A stretch of 64,000 nt of DNA, taken from NCBI RefSeq assembly GCF_040548815.1, contig NZ_JBEPSM010000002.1, positions 372,001 through 436,000 on the forward strand. Reading direction: 5' to 3'. Positions 28,551-36,871 of the stretch are shown here, in pieces (position 1 is the first letter of the stretch; each line of letters begins with the position of its first letter). This DNA comes from Kaistia defluvii. GTDB taxonomy: Bacteria; Pseudomonadota; Alphaproteobacteria; Rhizobiales; Kaistiaceae. Both the position numbers and the translations under genes were made by a program. Under the pieces are notes generated by a model, which did not search any database, was not told the DNA's origin, and saw only the letters and a list, made by a program, of their open reading frames with translations.

Positions 28551-29993
28551 ATGGCCCCGGTCCATCGTTCGGTTCAGCGCAAGCTCGGCACGTTTCCGGC
28601 CTTCCACAAGGTCGAGGGTCGCCGGGTCGTGATTGTCGGCGGCGGCGGGGAAGCGGCGGCCAAGATCCGCCTGCTATCCGAGACCAGCGCCGATCTCGTC
28701 GTGTTCGCGGCCGAGCTGGAAGACGAGGCGCGCCGCGATCTGGAAGCCGCCGGCGCGTCTTGGATTGCTCGGGCGCCGATCGCTGCCGATCTCACCGACG
28801 CGGCGCTGGTGTTTGCCGCGACCGGCGAGCTGGAAGCCGACCGCGCCGTGCGCGATCTCGCCAAGTCGGCCGGCGTGCCGGTCAATGTCGTCGATCGCCC
28901 CGATCTCTGCGATTTCTATACGCCGTCGCTGGTCAACCGCGCACCCCTCTCGATCGCCATCTCGACCGAAGGCGCAGCGCCCGTTCTGGCGCGGCATGTG
29001 CGCGCCCGGATCGAGGCGATGTTGTCGCCCCGCCTTGGCGATCTCGCCAATCTGGCCGAGAGCTTGCGCTCGCGGGTTGCCGAGAAGATCGCGCCGGGCG
29101 AGGGGCGTCGTCGCTTCTGGGCGCATTTCTTCACCGGCACGACCGCCGCCAAGGTGCTGGCCGGTCAGTTGGAGGAGGGCGCGGCGGATGCCGTCGTGGA
29201 TATCGATCGCGCCGCTGATGCTTCGAAGGCGGCTGGCGTTGGCCATGTCAGCCTCGTCGGCGCAGGTCCGGGTGCGGAAGACCTGCTGACGCTGCGCGCC
29301 CAGCGGCTGCTGCAGGAAGCCGACGTCATCGTCTACGACAAGCTGGTGCCGGACGCGATCGTCGCCATGGGCCGCCGCGATGCGCTCAGGATCTATGTCG
29401 GCAAGGCCAAGGGCGCGCATGCCGCCAGCCAAGACGAAATCAACGCCATTCTGGTTCGCGAGGCGACCGATGGCCGCCGCGTCGTCCGGCTGAAGTCCGG
29501 CGATCCGCTGATCTTCGGCCGCGCCGGCGAGGAAATGGCAGCGCTCCGCGCCGCCGGCATCCCGTTCGATATCGTTCCGGGCATTACCGCCGCCTTCGCC
29601 GCCGCCGCCGAGAACGAGATTCCGCTGACATTGCGCGATGTCGCCTCGAGCCTTGTGGTCGCCACCGGCCACGACATGCGCGGCGATACGCTGCCGGATT
29701 GGGCGGGCCTGGCGCTCTCGGGGGCCACCGTCGCCGTCTATATGGGTCGTAGCGTCGCCACCAAGGTCGCGGGCAAGCTGATCGAGAACGGCCTGCCGCC
29801 CTCCACGCCGGTCGCCGTCATCGAAAACGCGTCGCGCGCCGATCGCCGAGCCTTTGCCGGACGGCTCGACGAACTGGCTCAAATCGCCGACCGCCCAGAA
29901 CTCGACGGCCCCGTCGTCATCATCGTCGGCCGCGTGGTCGCCGAGAGCGCATTGGGCGTTTCGCCGCTGCCGCTCGTGGCGATGGCGGCGTGA
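28551..29993 (+). CDS. cysG: Siroheme synthase CysG (precorrin-2 dehydrogenase/ferrochelatase and uroporphyrinogen-III methyltransferase)
   Basis: Makes the siroheme cofactor of the sulfite reductase encoded two genes downstream. 480 aa. N-terminal Rossmann domain (VEGRRVVIVGGGGEAAAKIR) with VVDRPDLCDFYTPSLV belongs to the dehydrogenase/ferrochelatase part (to about residue 215). The C-terminal SUMT domain carries VSLVGAGPGAEDLLTLRAQR, VVRLKSGDPLIFGRAGEE, VPGITAAFAAAAE and the SAM-binding VAVYMGRS. The ATG at 28551 follows AGGGAGA by 5 bp; an in-frame ORF from 28452 has no ribosome site and runs through the leader hairpins. First gene of the sulfate-reduction operon. Confidence 0.94.
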   Translation: MAPVHRSVQRKLGTFPAFHKVEGRRVVIVGGGGEAAAKIRLLSETSADLVVFAAELEDEARRDLEAAGASWIARAPIAADLTDAALVFAATGELEADRAVRDLAKSAGVPVNVVDRPDLCDFYTPSLVNRAPLSIAISTEGAAPVLARHVRARIEAMLSPRLGDLANLAESLRSRVAEKIAPGEGRRRFWAHFFTGTTAAKVLAGQLEEGAADAVVDIDRAADASKAAGVGHVSLVGAGPGAEDLLTLRAQRLLQEADVIVYDKLVPDAIVAMGRRDALRIYVGKAKGAHAASQDEINAILVREATDGRRVVRLKSGDPLIFGRAGEEMAALRAAGIPFDIVPGITAAFAAAAENEIPLTLRDVASSLVVATGHDMRGDTLPDWAGLALSGATVAVYMGRSVATKVAGKLIENGLPPSTPVAVIENASRADRRAFAGRLDELAQIADRPELDGPVVIIVGRVVAESALGVSPLPLVAMAA

Positions 29994-30015
29994 AGACAAG
30001 CATCTGGAAAGCGCA

Positions 30016-30336
30016 ATGACTGACAAGCTCATCACAGCGAACCATCTCGGCGACGGGCTCGTCGTGTTCCTGACCGCCCAGGGCGGTTGGTCCTACAAGC
30101 TCGCCGACGCCCGTGTCATTTCCGATGCCGAGTTGGAAGCCGCGCTCGCCCTCGCCAAGAGCCAGCACGAGGCCGGCATTGTCGTCGATCCCTACGAGAT
30201 CGAGGCGACGGTCGTTGAAGGCATTCCCGTTCCGGTCCGCCTGCGCGAGCGCATCCGCGCCGCCGGCGGCCCGACCGTCACCTATGGCGAGGCCGAGATC
30301 GCCGAACGCGCCGCCACTTTGAAGCATGCAGGTTGA
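30016..30336 (+). CDS. DUF2849 domain protein of the cys operon
   Basis: 106-aa soluble protein conserved in alphaproteobacterial sulfite reductase operons between cysG and cysI. It opens TDKLITANHLGDGLVVFLTA and has a central GIVVDPYEIEATVVEGIPVP with the ending RIRAAGGPTVTYGEAE. DUF2849 has no assigned activity. The invariant position next to CysI suggests a helper role for sulfite reductase or siroheme delivery. ATG at 30016, 22 bp after cysG; its TGA lies 3 bp before the cysI ATG. Confidence 0.9.
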   Translation: MTDKLITANHLGDGLVVFLTAQGGWSYKLADARVISDAELEAALALAKSQHEAGIVVDPYEIEATVVEGIPVPVRLRERIRAAGGPTVTYGEAEIAERAATLKHAG

Positions 30337-30339
30337 GTG

Positions 30340-31998
30340 ATGTATCGCTACGACGAGTTCGACCATGAGTTCGTGACCGCCCGCGTCGCGCAGTTCCGCG
30401 ACCAGGTCGGTCGGCGCGTTTCCGGCGAGTTGACCGAAGACCAGTTCAAGCCGCTGCGGCTGATGAACGGCGTCTATCTGCAACTGCACGCCTACATGCT
30501 GCGCGTCGCCGTGCCTTATGGCACGCTGAACAGCGAGCAGATGCGGATGCTGGCGCATGTGGCGCGGAAGTACGACCGCGGCTACGGCCATTTCACCACG
30601 CGACAGAACATCCAGTACAACTGGCCGAAGCTTTCCGAGATCCCCGATGCGCTGGCCGAACTGGCCTCGGTCGAGATGCACGCGATCCAGACCTCGGGCA
30701 ATTGCATCCGCAATGTCACGGCCGACCATTTCGCCGGCGCCGCCGAGGACGAGGTCGCGGATCCGCGCCCCTATGCCGAGATCCTGCGGCAGTGGTCGTC
30801 GCTGCACCCGGAATTCGTCTTCCTGCCGCGCAAGTTCAAGGTCGCCGTCACTGGCGCCGAGCGCGACCGCGCCGCGATCCAGGTGCATGATATCGGCCTG
30901 CATCTGAAGAAGGATGCGGAAGGCCGGCTTGGCTTCGCGGTCTATATCGGCGGTGGCCAGGGCCGCACGCCGATGGTGGCCAAGAAAATCCGCGACTTCC
31001 TGCCCGAAGAGGACCTGCTCTCCTATTCGGAGGCGATCCTGCGCGTCTACAACCTGAACGGCCGCCGGGACAACAAGTACAAGGCGCGCATCAAGATCCT
31101 TGTCCACGAGACGGGCGCCGACGAGATCGCGCGCCAGGTCGAGGAAGAGTGGGAGCGCATCCGCCACGGCGCGCTCAAGCTGCCGCAGGGCGAAGTAGAG
31201 CGTATCCGCGAATATTTCGCCGCTCCCGCCACGTTGACGGCCCTGCCGCCGAGCCCGGCGCTGGCGATCGAGCGGGCGCGTGACCCGGAATTCAACGCCT
31301 GGGTCGAGCGCAACACGCACCCCCACCGCGTCCCCGGCCATGTCTCGGTGACGATCTCGCTGAAGCCGATCGGCGGTACGCCGGGCGACGCGACCGCCGA
31401 GCAGATGGACGTCGTGGCCGACCTCGCCAAGCGTCTCGCCTTCGACGAGATCCGCGTCAGCCACGAGCAGAACCTGATCCTGCCGCATGTCGCCAAGAGC
31501 GACCTGAAGGCGATCTATGACGAACTGCTGGTAGCGGGCTTAGCCACGGCCAATGCGGGTCTCGTCACCGACATTATCGCCTGCCCGGGCCTCGATTATT
31601 GCGCGCTCGCCAACGCTCGCTCGATCCCCGTGGCGCAGCGGATCTCGCAGCGCTTCGGCGACATGGCCCGCCAGCGCGACATCGGCGATCTCAAGATCAA
31701 GATCTCGGGCTGCATCAATGCCTGCGGCCACCACCATGTCGGCCATATCGGCATTCTCGGCGTCGAGAAGAAGGGCGAGGAGTTCTACCAGATCTCGCTC
31801 GGCGGCTCCGGCGACGAGAACTCGTCGATCGGCGAGATCATCGGCCGCGGCTTCTCGACCGAAGAGATCGTCGACGCGATCGAGACGGTGGTCGACACCT
31901 ATATCGCCAAGCGCGAAAGCCACGACGAGACCTTCCTTGCCGCCTATCGCCGCCTTGGCCAGGCACCCTTCAAGGAAGCTCTCTATGGGACGGCTTGA
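30340..31998 (+). CDS. cysI: Sulfite (or nitrite) reductase hemoprotein, ferredoxin type
   Basis: Reduces sulfite to sulfide with six electrons; 552 aa. Siroheme/[4Fe-4S] ligands are Cys415 and Cys421 in CPGLDYC and Cys458 and Cys462 in CINAC, followed by GHHHVGHIGI. The N-terminal half carries YGHFTTRQNIQYNWPKLSE and IQTSGNCIRNVTADHFAGAA. The reading starts at the ATG at 30340; a GTG three bases earlier is possible. No cysJ flavoprotein is present, and a ferredoxin closes the operon, so the electron donor is probably that ferredoxin. It overlaps cysH by 14 bp. Confidence 0.94.
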   Translation: MYRYDEFDHEFVTARVAQFRDQVGRRVSGELTEDQFKPLRLMNGVYLQLHAYMLRVAVPYGTLNSEQMRMLAHVARKYDRGYGHFTTRQNIQYNWPKLSEIPDALAELASVEMHAIQTSGNCIRNVTADHFAGAAEDEVADPRPYAEILRQWSSLHPEFVFLPRKFKVAVTGAERDRAAIQVHDIGLHLKKDAEGRLGFAVYIGGGQGRTPMVAKKIRDFLPEEDLLSYSEAILRVYNLNGRRDNKYKARIKILVHETGADEIARQVEEEWERIRHGALKLPQGEVERIREYFAAPATLTALPPSPALAIERARDPEFNAWVERNTHPHRVPGHVSVTISLKPIGGTPGDATAEQMDVVADLAKRLAFDEIRVSHEQNLILPHVAKSDLKAIYDELLVAGLATANAGLVTDIIACPGLDYCALANARSIPVAQRISQRFGDMARQRDIGDLKIKISGCINACGHHHVGHIGILGVEKKGEEFYQISLGGSGDENSSIGEIIGRGFSTEEIVDAIETVVDTYIAKRESHDETFLAAYRRLGQAPFKEALYGTA

Positions 31999-32737
31999 AC
32001 CGGTAGCCTTCGGCTTCGATCATGAAAGCGCGGGGCTGCAGGAAGCGGCCATCCTCAATGCGCGCTTCATCGGCCTGAGCGCCCAGGAACTGGTGGCGCG
32101 CTCGCTCGAGGAGATCTTCCCGGGCAAGATCGCGCTGGTCTCCAGCTTCGGCGCCGAGTCGGCCGTGCTGCTGCACCTCGTCGCCTCGATCGACCGGCAT
32201 GTGCCGGTGGTATTCGTGGATACGCTGCGCCTGTTTCCAGAGACGCTGGCCTATCGTGACGCGCTGGCCGATCGGCTGGGGCTGACCGACATGCGAACGG
32301 TCAAGCCGGAGCCGGAAAAGCTGGCAAGCGTCGATCCCTACAAGGCACTGTGGATGACGGACGCGGACGCCTGCTGCCATGTCCGCAAGACGGAGCCGCT
32401 GGCGCGCGCCATGGAGGGTTTCGATGCCTGGTTCACCGGGCGCAAGCGTTTCCAGGCTGCAACCCGTGCCGCCATCCAGTCGTTCGAGCAGGACGGTGCG
32501 CGGATCAAGGTCAACCCGCTGGCCTCCTGGGGTGTGGACAAACTGAAGGCCTATATGGCCGAGCACGATCTGCCGCCGCATCCGCTGGTGGCGCAGGGCT
32601 ACCCGTCGATCGGTTGCCAGCCCTGCACATCGAAGGTAAAGCCCGGTGAGGATGCGCGGGCCGGGCGCTGGCGGGGTCTGGAAAAGACCGAGTGCGGCAT
32701 CCATCTAGGTCTCGAGAACGACGGAAGCGGCATCTGA
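31985..32737 (+). CDS. cysH: Phosphoadenylyl/adenylyl-sulfate reductase, [4Fe-4S] (APS) type
   Basis: Reduces adenylyl sulfate (APS) to sulfite; 250 aa. The pairs Cys130-Cys131 (ACCHVRKTEPL) and Cys211/Cys214 (IGCQPCTSKVKPG) bind the [4Fe-4S] cluster that marks the APS-using, plant/rhizobial-type enzymes, and the catalytic Cys237 is in KTECGIH. The nucleotide loop LVSSFGAESAVLLHL is near residue 55. Thioredoxin or glutaredoxin is the usual reductant. The start ATG at 31985 overlaps the end of cysI, giving translational coupling. The larger frame from 31553 is an upstream read-through. Confidence 0.94.
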   Translation: MGRLEPVAFGFDHESAGLQEAAILNARFIGLSAQELVARSLEEIFPGKIALVSSFGAESAVLLHLVASIDRHVPVVFVDTLRLFPETLAYRDALADRLGLTDMRTVKPEPEKLASVDPYKALWMTDADACCHVRKTEPLARAMEGFDAWFTGRKRFQAATRAAIQSFEQDGARIKVNPLASWGVDKLKAYMAEHDLPPHPLVAQGYPSIGCQPCTSKVKPGEDARAGRWRGLEKTECGIHLGLENDGSGI

Positions 32738-32738
32738 C

Positions 32739-33266
32739 ATGAGCCTCTGGAAAAACGGATCCTTTGTCGAAGACGACTTTCGCCGCGTCGCGGACGATGA
32801 GGCGATCGGCGCAGGCGATGCGGTGCTGGTCAGCCTGGCGCGCTTTCGCGCGGAGCGCGATGCATTGCTCGCCCGCTCGGCGCCGCTTGGCGTGGTGATC
32901 GAGCCCGGCGCCGACTGGTCGGATATCGTCGAGGACCTGCCGCGTCTCGCGGTGGTCGCCGCCGACTTGCCGAAATTCGCCGATGGCCGGGCCTTTTCGA
33001 TCGGCCGCTTGCTGCGCGACCGCGATGGCTTTACGGGCGAATTGCGCGCCGTCGGCGCATTCTTCCTCGACCAGATCCCGTTCCTGAAGCGCGTCGGCTT
33101 CGATGCGTTTTCGACCGAGGACCCGCTTGTGCTAAAGGGACTGCGCGAGGGGCGTTGGCCCGAAGTGACCGAATATTTGCAGCCGATCGCCGATCATGGC
33201 GAGGTGCCGGCCGGAACCCGCCCGTGGGCGCGGCGGCCTTCGGCGCCGGTTGCCGAGCAAGGATAG
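32739..33266 (+). CDS. DUF934 domain protein of the cys operon
   Basis: 175-aa soluble protein immediately after cysH (stop and ATG separated by one base). DUF934 proteins are found almost only beside cysH/cysI in proteobacteria. Typical stretches are LGVVIEPGADWSDIVEDLPR, FSIGRLLRDRDGFTGELRAV and FLKRVGFDAFSTEDPLVLKG. No catalytic motif is recognised. Conservation of the neighbourhood suggests an accessory role in sulfite reduction; that is inference. Confidence 0.9.
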   Translation: MSLWKNGSFVEDDFRRVADDEAIGAGDAVLVSLARFRAERDALLARSAPLGVVIEPGADWSDIVEDLPRLAVVAADLPKFADGRAFSIGRLLRDRDGFTGELRAVGAFFLDQIPFLKRVGFDAFSTEDPLVLKGLREGRWPEVTEYLQPIADHGEVPAGTRPWARRPSAPVAEQG

Positions 33267-33272
33267 GGTTTC

Positions 33273-33605
33273 ATGAAGATCTTCGTCACCGATCATGCGG
33301 GCGTCGAGCATGAGCTGGAGGCCCTGGAGGGCTGGCGGGTGATGGAAGTCATTCGCGACTGGAATGTCGGCATCAAGGCCGAGTGCGGCGGCGCCTGCGC
33401 CTGCGCCACCTGCCATGTCTATGTCGATCCTGAATGGGTCGACCGGCTGATCCCGATGAGCGACGAGGAAGAAGAGCGGCTCGACGACGCCATGGCGGTC
33501 AAGTCGAACTCGCGCCTGTCGTGCCAGCTGCTGATGTCCGACGAACTGGACGGCCTCCGCGTCCGCCTGGCGCCCGGCAGCGAGCCCGAAGAGCTGGCGG
33601 CGTAA
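33273..33605 (+). CDS. [2Fe-2S] ferredoxin, adrenodoxin-like
   Basis: 110-aa ferredoxin with the cluster ligands Cys38, Cys44, Cys47 (C-x5-C-x2-C, in ECGGACACATCHVYV) and Cys84 in SRLSCQLLM. This is the adrenodoxin/putidaredoxin type, usually fed by a flavin reductase, not the plant photosynthetic type. It lies 6 bp after DUF934 on the same strand, the last gene of the cysG operon. A role as electron carrier to the sulfite reductase is a reasonable inference, since no CysJ flavoprotein is encoded here. Confidence 0.93.
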   Translation: MKIFVTDHAGVEHELEALEGWRVMEVIRDWNVGIKAECGGACACATCHVYVDPEWVDRLIPMSDEEEERLDDAMAVKSNSRLSCQLLMSDELDGLRVRLAPGSEPEELAA

Positions 33606-33622
33606 GGCAGGGCTTAGAACAG

Positions 33623-33770
33623 ACCCTCACGCCAGCCCTCTCCCGCGAGCGGGCGAGGGAGTTCGCCTGCGCCCGTCATCGAATTCTTGCCTAGCGCCGG
33701 GCCGCATCAATGAAGATTGCCGGCTGAAAAGCCCTCGCCCGCTTGCGGGAGAGGGGTGGGTGAGGGGCTT
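33623..33770. repeat. Second pair of inverted GC-rich palindromic repeats
   Basis: Same two-unit layout as at 2896-3058: a unit at 33623-33660 (ACCCTCACGCCAGCCCTCTC then hairpin) and an inverted unit at 33731-33770 ending GGGTGAGGGGCTT. They fill the space between the ferredoxin and the convergent ABC permease. The total length is 148 bp versus 163 bp in the other copy; the differing length lies in the spacer between the units. Confidence 0.8.
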
Positions 33771-33791
33771 GATTGGTTTCTGTGTCGACCC

Positions 33792-34928
33792 TCAGTCCAG
33801 CGTTCTGCGATAGCGGAACAAGGCCAGCGTGCCGACGGCCAGCCAGAAGGCAGCGAGCGGCCAGATCTCGTTGACGAGATCGACCGGTCCGCTGCCCTTC
33901 AGCATGATGCCACGCACCGAGCGGATGTAATGCGTGATCGGCAGCGCGCTACCGATCACCTGCGCCCAGTCCGGCATGCCGCGAAACGGGAACATGAAGC
34001 CCGACAGCAGGATCGACGGCAGGAACCAGAAGAAGGTCATCTGCATCGCCTGCATCTGGTTGCGGGCGATCGTCGAGAAGGTGTAGCCGAGCGTCACGTT
34101 GCAGCCGATGAACAGGAAGGTGACGCAGAGCAGGACCGCGAACGACCCCATCATCGGCACATGGAACAGGATCTGCGCGCAGACCAGGATTACCGCGACC
34201 TGCACCAGCCCGAAGCCGATATAGGGCACGATCTTGCCGATCATGATCTCGAGCGGCGTCGCGGGCATCGCCATCAGGTTTTCCATCGTGCCGCGCTCGA
34301 TCTCGCGCGTCAGCGCCAGCGCTGTCATCAGGATGGTCGTCATGGTCAGGATGGTGCCGAGCAGGCCCGGAACGATATTGTAGGCGGTGATCCCCTCCGG
34401 ATTGTAGCGGCGCTGGATGACGAGATCGACCGCCGTGGGTGGGCTCGCTTGCGTCGCGAGCGGCCCGCTCAGCTCCCGCTTCAGCGCGCTGGATAGAATC
34501 TGGGGCAGGGCGCCCAGCGCGTTCGAGGTCGCAGCCGGATCGGTGGCGTCGGCTTCGACCAGCAGTTGCGGCCGGGTGCCGCGCACGAGGTCGCGTTCGA
34601 ATCCGGGCGGCAGGGTGATCACATAGCTGGCCGAGCCGTCGATCAGCGCCTCGTTCGCCTGCGCCGGGCTGGCGAGGCCTGGTGCGATCGAGAAATAGCC
34701 CGACGCTTCCATCGCTGCGACGATGGTTCGGGTCGCCGGACCGCTTTCCGCCGCCACCATCAGCGTCGGCAGGCGCTTCGGATCGAGGTTGATGGCATAG
34801 CCGAACAGCACCAGCTGGATGATCGGAATGCCGATGATCATGGCGAAGGTCAGCCGGTCGCGCCGCATCTGGATGAATTCCTTCACCATCAGCGCAACGA
34901 TGCGGGAAAGCGAGAAGCCGGTTTTCAT
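33792..34928 (-). CDS. ABC-2 type exporter permease
   Basis: 378-aa inner-membrane permease of the ABC-2 (YhhJ/YbhS) class: an N-terminal helix (LTFAMIIGIPIIQLVLFGYA), a large periplasmic loop of about 140 aa, then five helices including YNIVPGLLGTILTMTTILMT, REIERGTMENLMAMPATPLE and MTFFWFLPSILLSGFMFPF. It overlaps the ATPase gene by four bases (ATGA), showing translational coupling. Drug or membrane-stress export in concert with the HlyD protein is the family expectation. Only one permease is encoded, so it should homodimerise. Confidence 0.93.
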   Translation of the reverse strand: MKTGFSLSRIVALMVKEFIQMRRDRLTFAMIIGIPIIQLVLFGYAINLDPKRLPTLMVAAESGPATRTIVAAMEASGYFSIAPGLASPAQANEALIDGSASYVITLPPGFERDLVRGTRPQLLVEADATDPAATSNALGALPQILSSALKRELSGPLATQASPPTAVDLVIQRRYNPEGITAYNIVPGLLGTILTMTTILMTALALTREIERGTMENLMAMPATPLEIMIGKIVPYIGFGLVQVAVILVCAQILFHVPMMGSFAVLLCVTFLFIGCNVTLGYTFSTIARNQMQAMQMTFFWFLPSILLSGFMFPFRGMPDWAQVIGSALPITHYIRSVRGIMLKGSGPVDLVNEIWPLAAFWLAVGTLALFRYRRTLD

Positions 34929-35905
34929 GACGGCGCTTCTGGGCTGGGATCGCCATTCGCCGAGCGGTCGCGCGCCTGCGCTTCCTGCATCAGGCGGATG
35001 AAGACATCCTCGAGGCTGGTCTCGCCCGGCTCGGCCACGGCGTCGGAATGGGCTTCCGCCAGTGCGGCGTCGACCGCCTGCTTCAGGGCCGCGGCATCGG
35101 GGCCAACGACATGCAGATCGTTGCCGAAGGGCGCCACCTGCTCGACGCCCGGCTTTTCCCGCACGAGCCGCGCGATCGCGGCGACATCGCTGCCGCTGAC
35201 CACGATGGTCGAGAGCCCCGAGCGCTCGATCACTTCCGCCACGGTGCCACGCGCGACGATCTTGCCATAGGCGATGTAGATGATGCGGTGGCAGCGTTCC
35301 GCCTCGTCCATGTAATGGGTCGAGACGAGGACGGTCAGTCCGTCCTCCGCGAGTGCATGGATCTCGTCCCAGAATTCACGGCGCGCCTGCGGGTCGACGC
35401 CGGCGGTCGGCTCGTCGAGCAGCAGCAGCTTCGGCTGGTGCATGACCGAGGCGGCGAGTGCCAGTCGCTGTTTCCAGCCGCCGGAAAGCGAACCCGCGAG
35501 CTGATCTCGGCGTTCATACAGGCCGAGCCGTTCCAGCGTCTGCTTCACGATGGCAGCCCGATCGGGCAGGGCGTAGATCCGCGCCACGAAATCGAGGTTT
35601 TCTCGGATCGTCAGGTCTTCGTAATAGGAGAAGCGCTGCGTCATGTAGCCGACCTGGCGCTTGATGCGGTCGGCATCCCGCAGGATGTCGAGGCCGAGGC
35701 AGGTGCCGCTGCCGCCATCGGGACGGAGCAGGCTGCAGATCATTCGGATCGTGGTCGTCTTGCCCGAGCCGTTGGGCCCCAGGAAGCCGACGATCTCGCC
35801 GCGCCGCACGTCGAGCGAAACGTCGTCGACCACGGTCTTGTTTCCGAAGCGCTTGGTCAGGCCGTGAATGTCGATGACGATTTCCTCGGGCCTGTCCGCC
35901 GCCAT
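34925..35905 (-). CDS. ABC exporter ATP-binding protein (YbhF class, single domain)
   Basis: 326-aa ATPase. Walker A is GPNGSGKTT, the signature is LSGGWKQRLALA (Trp in place of Gln, usual for this exporter class), Walker B is LLLLDEPTAGVD and the switch is STHYMDEAERC. E. coli YbhF has two nucleotide-binding domains; this protein has one plus a C-terminal extension of about 90 aa. The start ATG at 35905 is adjacent to the HlyD stop (35908). The reading frame extending upstream to 36820 is an artefact. Confidence 0.93.
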   Translation of the reverse strand: MAADRPEEIVIDIHGLTKRFGNKTVVDDVSLDVRRGEIVGFLGPNGSGKTTTIRMICSLLRPDGGSGTCLGLDILRDADRIKRQVGYMTQRFSYYEDLTIRENLDFVARIYALPDRAAIVKQTLERLGLYERRDQLAGSLSGGWKQRLALAASVMHQPKLLLLDEPTAGVDPQARREFWDEIHALAEDGLTVLVSTHYMDEAERCHRIIYIAYGKIVARGTVAEVIERSGLSTIVVSGSDVAAIARLVREKPGVEQVAPFGNDLHVVGPDAAALKQAVDAALAEAHSDAVAEPGETSLEDVFIRLMQEAQARDRSANGDPSPEAPS

Positions 35906-35907
35906 GC

Positions 35908-36870
35908 CTATTGCGCCGCCGTCGCGAGCTGAACGTCGACGGGCTGGCCAGGATCGAGTCGCGCGGCCTCGCCTTCTGGTCTGGCTTCGACGCGGAAGAC
36001 CAGCTTGGCGCGGCTCTCCTTCGAATAGATCACCGGCGGCGTGAACTCGGCATCGGTGGCGATGCTGGCGACGGTGGCGGTCAGTCCCTCGGCGCAGCCA
36101 TCGCAGAGGATGCGGACCGTCTGACCGGGATGCACGGCGGAGCGGTTGGCTTCGGGCACGTAGAACAGGATCTTGCGGGCGCCTTCCGGCAGGAGCGAGA
36201 CGACGGCCTGGCCAGCCGGAACAAGCTCGCCCACCTGATAGTAGACCTCCTCCACACGGCCGGCGGCGCTGGCGTGCTGGGACCGCCGCGCGAGCTTGGT
36301 CTCGGCAGCGGTCAAGGCGGCGGCGAGCGCTTGGACCTGCTGTTCGGCGGCGGCGATCTGGTCGGGCCGGGCCGGGAGGTTGGCGACGGCCCGGTTCTCC
36401 CGCGCCGCCTCGACCCGCGCGCGGGCTGAATCGAGATCGGCCTTCGACTGGTCGAGGGTCGCCACCGCGACGACGGCGCGGGTGGAGAGGTCGCGATTGC
36501 GGTCGTAGGTCTTCTGCGCCACCGTCATCGACGCCTCGGCGTCGGCGAGCTGCGCATCCAGGACTCGGATTTCCTCCGGCCGCTTGCCGGTCTGAAGATC
36601 GGCGAGGCTCGCCTTGGCTTGCGCGAGCTGCGCCTTCGCCTGGGAAAGCGCGGCCGTTTCGTCGCGATCGTCGAGGGTGAACAACGCGGCGCCGGCCTCG
36701 ACCGGTTCGCCGCGCCGGACGGAGAGCGTCGTCAGGCGCCCCGTGGCTTCGGCCCCGACGAGCACATAGTCGGCATCGACGTAGCCATGCAGAGGGGCGT
36801 TTCGCCCGCCATCGCCGCAACCGGCCAAAAGCAGCAGCGCGACGATCCAGGGCGCTTGGCCTGCCCGCAT
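35908..36870 (-). CDS. HlyD-family periplasmic adaptor lipoprotein
   Basis: 320-aa membrane-fusion protein. It starts with a lipoprotein signal (WIVALLLLAGC; Cys18 is the lipidation site), followed by the barrel-lipoyl half (VDADYVLVGAEATGRLTTLS), a long alpha-helical hairpin (residues about 75-195, Ala/Gln-rich coiled coil) and the second half VYYQVGELVPAGQAVVSLLP. It connects the ABC exporter with an outer-membrane channel, which is not encoded here. Stop and the following ATPase start are two bases apart. Comparable to YbhG/YhiI. Confidence 0.92.
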   Translation of the reverse strand: MRAGQAPWIVALLLLAGCGDGGRNAPLHGYVDADYVLVGAEATGRLTTLSVRRGEPVEAGAALFTLDDRDETAALSQAKAQLAQAKASLADLQTGKRPEEIRVLDAQLADAEASMTVAQKTYDRNRDLSTRAVVAVATLDQSKADLDSARARVEAARENRAVANLPARPDQIAAAEQQVQALAAALTAAETKLARRSQHASAAGRVEEVYYQVGELVPAGQAVVSLLPEGARKILFYVPEANRSAVHPGQTVRILCDGCAEGLTATVASIATDAEFTPPVIYSKESRAKLVFRVEARPEGEAARLDPGQPVDVQLATAAQ

Positions 36871-36871
36871 G

